Shown here piece after piece: positions 56,241 to 64,000 of a stretch of 64,000 bases of DNA. Made by a program: the position numbers and the translations under genes. This DNA comes from Zopfochytrium polystomum (taxonomy: Eukaryota; Chytridiomycota; Chytridiomycetes; Chytridiales; Chytridiaceae). Location: positions 62,001 to 126,000 of the forward strand of contig JAIVFJ010000091.1 of NCBI GenBank assembly GCA_025765615.1, in the 5' to 3' direction. Numbering within the stretch: position 1 is the stretch's first letter; each line of letters begins with the position of its first letter. The notes under the pieces are model-generated. The model ran no database searches and was not told the DNA's origin. It was given only the letters and a program-made list of their open reading frames with translations.

Positions 56241-56325
56241 CTACTGCTCTGCCGCCTCTTTGACAGCCATAAAACGTAGCACCTTCTTCTGTGTGGGGGA
56301 CCAGGCACTCAGGTCATTGATCAGC

Positions 56326-56917
56326 TACATTGACGCCACAGTCACCACCCTCCCAGACAAATCCGCCATCAGTGCTCAGCAGTAAGCACACCATCAATTA
56401 CAACATCAACACCACCGTCGGCAACTCTTGAGTCTGTCACCGCACAGGCGCATACACACAGTCAATGGCTCACAACGCTTGTTTGATTCCTTTTTTTTTT
56501 TTTTTTTTTTGTTATTTTGGTCCCTGCTCAAGTTTTCACCTTCTTCGCGGAGGGTGGTGTGTGCAACGGATATACTCTCAGTACTTGCATCCATATCGTA
56601 CATTTTTTTTTTTTGCCTTCCTTGAAGAGTTCGAGAGACATTTCACTTCTGGCCTGTTTCACTTTGGAGTGGGCGGAAGAAAAGAACGGGAAAAAAAAAA
56701 AAAAAAAAAAATTGAAAAAATTAATGTGGGGGAATCGCGCTACCCTCATTAAGCACCTTCCACAATACGGCAAACACGCAGAATATTAAGCGATTCAAAC
56801 AGCCCAAATTGGAGAGTCCTCTTGCAAGCCAGCGGCTTTCTAAACCCTTCCTCTCCCGCGCAGGGAAAAAAAAAAAAAAAAAAATTCAACATGGGGGTAA
56901 CATGGGCAAATTTCGCA
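56326..56917. other. Intergenic
   Basis: Poly-T and poly-A tracts (56492-56510, 56691-56711) and the 3' flank of the F-box gene. No gene is supported. Confidence 0.45.
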
Positions 56918-59900
56918 TTACACCACGACCCCACCCCGCCTCGCCAGTCTCCGCACCTCCCGCTCCCAGACAGAGTACGGGCTGAACACGTCCTCCGACG
57001 CCGGCTCGTCAAACGTCGCGACCCCGCCCCAGCACACCTCGCCGTCGCCCGCCATGCCCTCGCGCACGACAACCACCTCGCGAAGACGACCTCCGCTGCC
57101 GGCACCGCCGCCGCCGCCGGGCCCAGCGCGGTCGACAAACTGCTGCACGCCCGCGACCGTCGTCCGCGCCGGGTCCCAGCCGGCCATGTCGAGGTGCTCG
57201 AGGTGCGGGCAGAGGACGGGGAGCATCTGGAGGGTCGGGTCGCCGAGCTGCGCGCAACCCGACAGCCCGAGGCGCCGGATGCCGCCGCCGCCGCCAGCGC
57301 CACCGTTGCTGCTCTCTGGTTCATCGCCTCGGGAGCTGGGGCTTTTAAACACCGTCGGGATGTTTTCTCCTCGCTCTTTGTCGTCAATATTACCCTGCAG
57401 CGAGAAAGGCGCCCAGGCTGCCGCCGCCCGCGGCGAGGGCGAGGGCGCGAAGAAGCGCGGGCTCGGAGACGGCGGATTGGATGTACAACTCAAGCACCCT
57501 GATATTGGTCAGCGAAGGCGCTAGTTCGAGCAGCCACGCATCGGTGATGCGGTGTGGCCACGCTGGGTGCATGCGGGCGAGGTTCAAGGCGATGCAGGAC
57601 GGATTGACCGCAATTAGCTCCGACAGGGACGAGGCGTGGAAGTTTCGGCGGCCAGGGAATCTTGCATACGCGGAAAAATGTAAAAAAACATCAAGTCAGA
57701 CAAGTCCCGGGAAAGCGTTCCGCTTTAGAACAAACTCACTCACCCGAGGAAGGATATCGATCGTAAATGCCGTAAGTACTTTGCTAAAGCCAACACGCCA
57801 ACGTCCGTCAGGTCAGAAACAACGGTCGGCGCTCCTTCGTCCCGAAAGTCTTCGTCCAACCAGTCGTCCTCCACGTAAAACCCCTGCAAGCCCCGCGCGC
57901 ACCGCCCAATCTCCTCGCAGAGCGCGTCCGATATCCAGCACGCGTCCAGGACGACGCGCCGGAAAGCGGGCCTGTCCACTAAGGTTGTGAACACGGCCCG
58001 GCGCTTGACGCGTCGCATCACGAGGGTTTCGAGGTGCGGGCACCGGCGCCAAAGGCCCACGAAAACGTCCATGGACAGGTCCGGGCCGCAGTCGTCGATT
58101 CGGACGGCGGCGATGGATGGGCACGCGCGGGAGAGGGCGGGAACCCACAAACCTTCGTCCCTGGGGAGAGCGACGCGCCAGAGTGACAATGTTGTGATGG
58201 ACGACATTTGCGCAAACAAAGACGTGATGGGAGACGTGGCGATCGGAAGGGTGGCAGCGTGCGGCAAAACTGATTGAAAAGGAATGTGGTTTCCGGTGGC
58301 GTGGTTTAAGTCGGGGGAGAAGGTTGGAAAGTTGGAGTACGATTGCTGATGCGGGGCGTTGGCCATTAAAGTTGTAGTTGGAGTTCCCGCAACTCCAAAT
58401 GGGAACGAAGGAATCGATGGTCCAGGGGCGCTTGCACCTCGCGAGTCAGCTGGTCCCATGGACACGTGCAAATGGCTCAGCAGCGGTAAGCTCCACGCCA
58501 GCATTACAATGTCACCAAGGGAGGATGGAGGCACCAGATCCGCCAAGACCGACCGCAGTGACGGTAGCTTTCCGGGTAGCTGAGTGAGCAACCTATAACT
58601 CGTTGCGCTCACCAGCAGCGGCCTTCGCAGCTCAAGCGATTGTAATTGGGTTAGGTACGGCGCAGCTATGAGTAGCAGCGAAAGCTCTGCGTCCGTACAT
58701 GCGATCGAAATGACACGAATTAAGCTGCCGCGTTGGTGTCCCATATGCGTGGAGAGCGACAGCGCGATGACAAACCGACCAAGACGGGGTGCGTCGTCCT
58801 CCATGGTGACCCGTTTCCACAATTCGGCAGACGCGACGTCGCACCACGGTTTACACACCAGAGCGCATGGGAATAGAAGCGAGACGGACGAAGAGTCTGG
58901 TGTGCTCGATTCCGAGAGCAATGTGAATATACGAAGAAGAATTTCCGGCGGCATGGAGTACGCCAGGCTACGCCGTTTAATAACGGGAAACGGAACCGGC
59001 GCAAGGCGCTGCTGCTGACCGCCAGGTTCCGGAGCGGGTCCGTTTGGTAGTTGTCCAGTCTTCGCTTTCTTCCTACCCCTGCCAGAACCTTTTTTCTGCG
59101 GCTGCTCCGGCTCATTTAGTGCCAGTGCCGTTCCGATAGGCTGTACTCCCAGGTGCGGACCGTCTTCCTGTTTAAAGGGCATTGTCTGCCTCGCTCTTGC
59201 TTCACTGTTTGTCTCATTGTTTTGAGGACTCCTGGCCGGCACCCACGGGGTTCCCAAAGTCTCGGCCATGCCGCTGTCCAGTGCTTGGATGCAGCCCAGC
59301 CCCAGCCGACAGGCGACGAGTGCCTCTGCCACCGACCGTGACGGGGTCCGGACGGCCTGCAACCCCGCCATGCAGATCTTCAGAACGGTGTGCAAGAAAA
59401 ACGTCGGCTCAACGGGGAGGTCCTCAAAGGCCGCAGCAGCCGCATCCGGATCGTCGGGTTGCGCGAATTCTGGAATATCGCGGTCGGGAAGCAAGACGAC
59501 GGTTGGGGGGTCGAGGCTCGAGCGTCGAGACGCTGGGCCGTCGGCGAGGTGAAGCCTTGGAAAGGAAGGAACAGAATTCGTTGCAGCGTTGCTGCCGATC
59601 GCCTCCTCATTCGAAATACCGCTGGTGGAGTCGCTTGCGCGTGCCGTCAATGGCGGCGACAGTCCGGCCCGCGGATCGCGAACAACTAGATCTGGATGAT
59701 CGAGCTGGGCGTTGAACGAGCGCGTTTCCCATTCGAAAATGCGAGGTTGAGGAAGCGCGTCGCCCCACGAGCTTCCGATCGCCATTGGATCTGAGGAGGA
59801 AATCGGAGAAGCAGGAGGCGGTTGGGTAGCACCACGCCCGAGGTCGGTGCCGGCGATCGCTTTGGTGGTGGGTCCTGTCGGGTACTCGACACGGGGTTGC

Positions 59901-60187
59901 CATCGCGGGAGTGAACTTGGTAGGGGGGAGAACGGCGCGTTTGAGTCGAGGACGTGGGATCTGGCGCGGGTGTCCAGATCGCGGCGGATGGACGCGAGCA
60001 GGGCATTCCAGGAGGGGAATTCGGACGGCGAACCAAGAGGCTGGTCGGCTAGCCTGTCAAACGAGTGCGGGGCACGGACGGCCGGTGGGGGAGGCGGCAC
60101 AGAGCTGAGCGGCATGTCCGGAAGGACGAGCAAGGACGTCGGCTCGGTTTCGGCCGGGGCGGGTTGGTGATGATGATTGCTGCTCAT
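56918..60187 (-). CDS. F-box/leucine-rich-repeat protein
   Basis: ATG 60187 opens a long first exon to 57744; a second exon starts at 57660 after an in-phase intron, and the frame finally ends at 56918. One more junction, between about 57390 and 57480, is needed and its donor is unclear; the acceptor is probably TTTCTCGCTGCAG. Residues 1 to about 400 are Pro/Ser-rich and disordered with a basic KKGSGRGRKKAK patch. A canonical F-box follows (AYSMPPEILLRIFTLLSES, FPCALVCKPWCDVASAELW). Leucine-rich repeats continue to the end (PYLTQLQSLELRRPLLV, HLETLVMRRVKRRAVF, IRRLGLSGCAQLGD, HLEHLDMAGWD). Such proteins are SCF ubiquitin-ligase receptors; substrate unknown. Confidence 0.85.
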
Positions 60188-60432
60188 ATGTGGAAGGGAG
60201 CGAGCGAGTGGTACGTGGGAATTGCTGAACGATGCAGTAAGAGCAGAGTGCTATGCTATCCTATCCTATCCTATCTGTTTGCAAGGTACCTCGGGAGAAG
60301 GGACGGGCTGGGAAGACGGAAGGTAAGGAGGTCGTCCGGTGTGGGCTGGTGGGTGGGGAAGGAGAGCTGGGGCGCGATGACTGTTTCAGGTGTTGTGTGT
60401 GTGTAAAAAGGGAGACCGGGCGACAGGAAGGC

Positions 60433-60473
<41 letters not shown>

Positions 60474-60692
60474 TCATTCACAGACAGGACAGACAAAGAG
60501 GCAGACAGACCGACAGAGGTAGGCGCAGCCCGTTCTTTGCATCGAGAGCATCTGTAGTACGTAATAACTACATGTAATACATAAAGTACAGCAAGGCCAG
60601 CGATTCAATAGATAGACGCTATCGCGATGTTTATTGATTGTAATTCTCATGTTTCGGGCCATCCTGTTGGTTGCGGAGGTTGTTCAACTTGC

Positions 60693-60723
<31 letters not shown>

Positions 60724-60802
60724 TTTGGCGAACGAGCAATGTCTAGAACGAAGAAACTTGGAATCCCCATAACCCACGACGAGATTGACGCGTTCGCTTT
60801 CC
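60188..60802. other. Intergenic with (GA)n
   Basis: A (GA)n tract at 60438-60470, a TATCC series near 60252-60271 and an (ATG)n tract at about 60693-60721. No gene is supported. Confidence 0.5.
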
Positions 60803-61633
60803 TCACAGCTCGGGGAACGCGTCGCCTTCGTCCACGACGAACGCCCTCTGCACGACGCGCTCTCCGTCTTCTCTTTCCTCTGCAACGAGCTCTGCGCCGT
60901 CTGCCGTCGCCGACAGCCTCGTCGAGGCGGCGACGGCCTCCGCGGCTCTTCTTTCCCGCTCGCGAGCCTCCCTCGCCCAACGCATAGCGCGCGCGGCTTT
61001 CCGACGGACCTCCTCAATCGCCAACAGCCGCTCCTCGAGGACGGTCGCGGCCTCGTCGGGGATCTGCACCTGGCAGTATCGGACCCACCGATACGAGTTT
61101 GGGAGCCCGTCCTTGGCGTCTTCCTCGCTCTCTTGCAGTATGATCGGGTTCTGCTGCTGTTGCACCTTAGTGCCGGCGACGGGCTCTGACGATCGGTGGA
61201 CGCTGATCCACCACTCGCCGCCTCGGTAGAGCGTCCGCCGGTACGGCGAGATCGGGTACGGTACGATCCGGGGATCGGTGCACTGTCTGCGGGAAAGGCC
61301 CGTCGGATCGTACGGCGGCGGCGGCGGAGGCGGAGGAGGACGACGCTGAGGGTCCGGTGATGGTGAGGCGTAGTTGTGTGGCGGTGAGGAGGAGGACAGA
61401 GACGACGGCGACGACGACGACGACGAGGAGGAAGCAGAGGCTCTCGAATCCGACGAGATCACGGAGGCGGGCGACGATACCGCGGCGGCGGAGACCAGGG
61501 CGGATCGTTGTTGTAGCAGCAGCAGCAGCCGCCGTGGAAAGTGGTAGTGGTAGTGGCGATGGACGACGACAGACGGGAGGAGGAGGAGGGCAAGGAGAGT
61601 GATGGCGATGAAGGGCGGTGTGGAGATCATCAT
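60803..61633 (-). CDS. Single-pass membrane or secreted protein, family not recognised
   Basis: An intact 276-codon single exon. The N-terminus (STPPFIAITLLALLLLPSVVV) is a signal peptide or membrane anchor. A Ser-rich then Pro-rich linker follows, with a nine-proline run. The best-ordered part is IVPYPISPYRRTLYRGGEWW and SYRWVRYCQVQIPDEAATVL, after which a charged helix (VRRKAARAMRWAREARERERR) likely forms a coiled coil. No catalytic motif is visible. It could be a mitochondrial or ER membrane protein; the placement is undecided. The ATG at 61633 is followed by a second Met. Confidence 0.6.
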   Translation of the reverse strand: MMISTPPFIAITLLALLLLPSVVVHRHYHYHFPRRLLLLLQQRSALVSAAAVSSPASVISSDSRASASSSSSSSSPSSLSSSSPPHNYASPSPDPQRRPPPPPPPPPYDPTGLSRRQCTDPRIVPYPISPYRRTLYRGGEWWISVHRSSEPVAGTKVQQQQNPIILQESEEDAKDGLPNSYRWVRYCQVQIPDEAATVLEERLLAIEEVRRKAARAMRWAREARERERRAAEAVAASTRLSATADGAELVAEEREDGERVVQRAFVVDEGDAFPEL

Positions 61634-61826
61634 CGCCCGTGGCGAGGGAGGGTGGTCGCTGTCGAAGATGACAAAAATTCTTCTAATTCTTTCTTGTTTT
61701 CTTTCTTTTTTGTCTTTCTATTGTCCAACCACTTTGCTTGCCCCCCAAACAAGGCGCCTATTCAAACTCCGAAGGCACTCGCTCGCTCACTCACTCGCTC
61801 CAAGCCCAAATAACCTGCTGCTGCTG

Positions 61827-61868
<42 letters not shown>

Positions 61869-62010
61869 CTCCTTATCTTTATCACACATTCTATTGCTGC
61901 TTGCCTTGCTTCCACACTCGCCCTCCTGCACTGCGCCCAAACCCCCCTAGGCGCTTTTTGAAATAGAAACCCTCGTTTCCCGCCTTCTTCACACACCCTC
62001 TCGCCATATC
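61634..62010. other. Divergent promoter region with (GT)n
   Basis: Separates two divergent genes. A (GT)n tract lies at 61829-61866, followed by T/C-rich DNA to the CEP44-like start codon. Confidence 0.6.
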
Positions 62011-64000
62011 ATGCTCAAGACGGGCGATCTCCGCAACAACATGCTCAAGCTCCATTCCGAGCTGAGATCCATCGGCTTCTTCTCTGCATTCGCTTCAACC
62101 CCCCAGCAGCAGCAGCAGCAGCAGCAGCCCACTTCGCCGCCGCCAACGCACGGCGGTCAGGCAACGCATCATCACTCGAAAAACTCGCTGGATCTGATGG
62201 GGTAAGCAAGCTGCTTCGGCTAGGTCTCTCACTCACATCTTCAATGATTCCGCACCCCCCAACCACCTCCCCAAGCATCTCGCAAGGCGACCCGACCGCC
62301 TTCCTCCCCGTCCTCCACTACATCCTCCTCGACTGGAACCAAACAGTCGCCCGCCACTTTTCCCAGTCCCGCTCCGTCGACCTGGTCGCCCGCCGCGACC
62401 GCGCCTTCCTCGACGCCGTCTACAAGCTGCTCCGCGACGAGTTCGCCTACCGCCCGTGCCTGTCCAAGGACCAGTTCCTGTCGCTCGGCTTTGCGGAACG
62501 GAAAGTCGGCATGCTGGTCGATATTGTCGGTCTGTGCAAACGGCTGGCGGAGGAGCTGAGACGGACGGCGGCGAACGGCGCGAGCGTGTGTCCGAGGATG
62601 GGGAGGGCGCTGTCGGTCCCGGGCGGCGGGGCCGCGAGGTCGTTGCCGCCGCTTCCACCAATGCAGCAGCTGCAGCAGCTGCACCAGCAGAAGCCGCAGA
62701 GCTCGCAAGGGTCACCAGCCAGGGGGGCGATGGTGCCGACATCGCCGGCGGCCACCGGAAGAGCCTTAACCAGCGCAAGTGCGAGAACCCCCGCGGTGGC
62801 CACAATGGATGCAGAGCTGCCCGTCGCGGTGGGCGCGCTGACGGACGCGGACATGAGCCTTCTGGCGCGCTCGCTCAAGCCCCGCGCAGGCTCCCCACCC
62901 AGACCCGCGACCCCGCCGCGCAAGGTTGTTCCGATGCCCATACCGGCCGCTTCCGCCGCCGCAATGTCGTCTCCGATCCGCTCTGCGATGCGGGACGGCA
63001 GCAGCCGCAGCCGCAGCGTCTCGGCCAGTCCGCGGCGGCGCGCGCGGATCGTGCTCGACGGCGAGGTGGACGACGACGACGACGACTACGACAGTGGAGA
63101 GGTTGGCGAGGTGCTCGTCGAGAGCTGGGCGGCGGAGGAGGTTTCGGTCGGTGGCGGGGCTGCGTCCGTGCTGGCGGGAGGCAGGGACGCGGACGGGATG
63201 TACGTGACGCGGTTCGAGGCGGCGAAACGGCGGTGGAGCGGCGCCGACGGCGGAAACGGCGCGACGACGACAACAACGACAACGGCGGCGGCGAAAGCTG
63301 GCTCGCGCGCGAGCAGCACCGAGAGGAAGAGTGTTCAGTCGATGAAGGAGGAGGAGCTGGAGGACGCCGTCGGCGCTCGCATCAGGCTCGAAAAGGAAAA
63401 TGCGAGGCTGAAATTGGTGTGTGCGATGTGGTTTTCGCTTTGGGAGGCCCCTGTCGTGGTTCTAACACATGCACCTTTATTTATTTGGATAAACAGCTCG
63501 TCGAGGCTCTCGACTTGAGGGTCACCCATCTTGAGCGGCGCACCCAGTCCCTGGAACAGAAGCTTCTGGCTTTCCAGACGGAGCGGGAGACTCGCCGTAA
63601 CGAGTCTTTGTCTCGCGTTGGCGATGTGAATGGAGATTTGGTACGGCGTTTCGCTGTTTGCTCTGACCCAGCACCAGAACGTTTACATTGTTCGTTTCTC
63701 ATTAACCGAACAATAAGTACAGAAGTTCCACGACGCTTCCATCATCCAAACCTCGAGTTTTCTGGACGGCAGCGCAATCGACCACGAACTCCACCTTGCC
63801 CTCCTGCAGCAGCCGCCGCCCACCGCCGTCGGCTCCCCTCCGCCTCGCCGGTGGAGCCTCGAAAAGCCTCCTCCAAAAAACGACGCGTCCCCGCCTTCCG
63901 CCGCCACCGCCACCGCCAGAGCGTACGTGCCCGCAGGAGAATTTTTCGAAACGCAGGCGAGCGTAAACGTGATGCGACGGAGCAGCTCCGGGTTGGGCAA
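62011..64000 (+). CDS. CEP44: CEP44-like centriole protein, 3' end outside the window
   Basis: Exons 62011-62201, 62276-63416, 63497-63640 and from 63723 onward join in phase. The N-terminal domain matches CEP44: LRNNMLKLHSELRSIGF, GDPTAFLPVLHYILLDWNQ, FLDAVYKLLRDEFAYRPCLSKDQFL and GFAERKVGMLVDIVGLCKRL. CEP44 links inner centriole and outer pericentriolar material in animals. A poly-Gln run sits in exon 1. A disordered, phospho-rich middle leads to a predicted coiled coil beginning LEKENARLKL and continuing LVEALDLRVTHLERR. The gene is open at the right edge, so it is partial here. Its presence argues for an organism with centrioles and cilia. Confidence 0.85.

Larger units (their letters stand above)
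53956..56325 (-). repeat. Right arm of the large inverted repeat carrying four tRNA genes
   Basis: Reverse complement of 26866-29250 over about 2.4 kb. It carries the same four tRNA genes and the same non-genic sequence, including a GATTGATTGATTGAG tract, an A/T-rich segment and a (CA)n stretch near 54103. Confidence 0.92.

Overview
This 64-kb window is eukaryotic nuclear DNA, most likely from a flagellated (chytrid-type) fungus. Supporting evidence: short GT-AG introns, intron-bearing tRNA genes, a fungal-type secreted tyrosinase, a Kha1-type K+/H+ antiporter, GC-rich genes with Ser/Ala/Gln-rich disordered tails, and a CEP44-like centriole protein, a family expected where centrioles and cilia exist. 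The lineage is an inference from gene content.

1-7.8 kb: a multi-pass membrane protein gene (+), a secreted tyrosinase gene (-) whose copper-B site is spread over 17- and 23-nt micro-exons, a 141-bp Tc1/mariner-type MITE, and a single-exon short-chain dehydrogenase (+).

7.8-19.1 kb: a nested transposon complex. A 10-kb Helitron (-; zinc-knuckle-like array, HUH Rep, Pif1-type helicase) is broken by frameshifts and by a full-length LTR retrotransposon. That retrotransposon has two 353-bp LTRs that look identical, a 5-bp target duplication, a self-priming type PBS and a CCCAAAC frameshift site. It has lost reverse transcriptase, RNase H and the integrase core but keeps Gag, protease and a chromodomain. 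A second, non-coding Helitron of about 1.1 kb with matching ends abuts the first head to tail and lies just upstream of an F-box/LRR-like gene.

19.1-29.3 kb: the F-box/LRR-like gene (+), a secreted protein gene with a histone-H1-like lysine-rich tail (-), satellite-like repeats, a tRNA-Thr gene, a decayed eIF4A-like DEAD-box pseudogene (+), and a 2.4-kb block with four tRNA genes. The same block recurs in inverted orientation at 54-56.3 kb.

29.3-47 kb: KHA1-type antiporter (-), a PP2C phosphatase with a long disordered N-terminus (-), a doubtful low-complexity ORF, an intact three-exon tyrosine-recombinase gene resembling Crypton-type elements (+), and a decayed PIF/Harbinger-like element.

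47-64 kb: a polyQ/SH3 scaffold-like protein (+), tRNA-Ser and tRNA-Thr genes, the second tRNA block, an F-box/LRR protein (-), a single-pass membrane protein (-) and the 5' part of a CEP44-like gene that runs off the right edge. The host genes show no common pathway; the strongest organisation is the transposon nest and the mirrored tRNA blocks.
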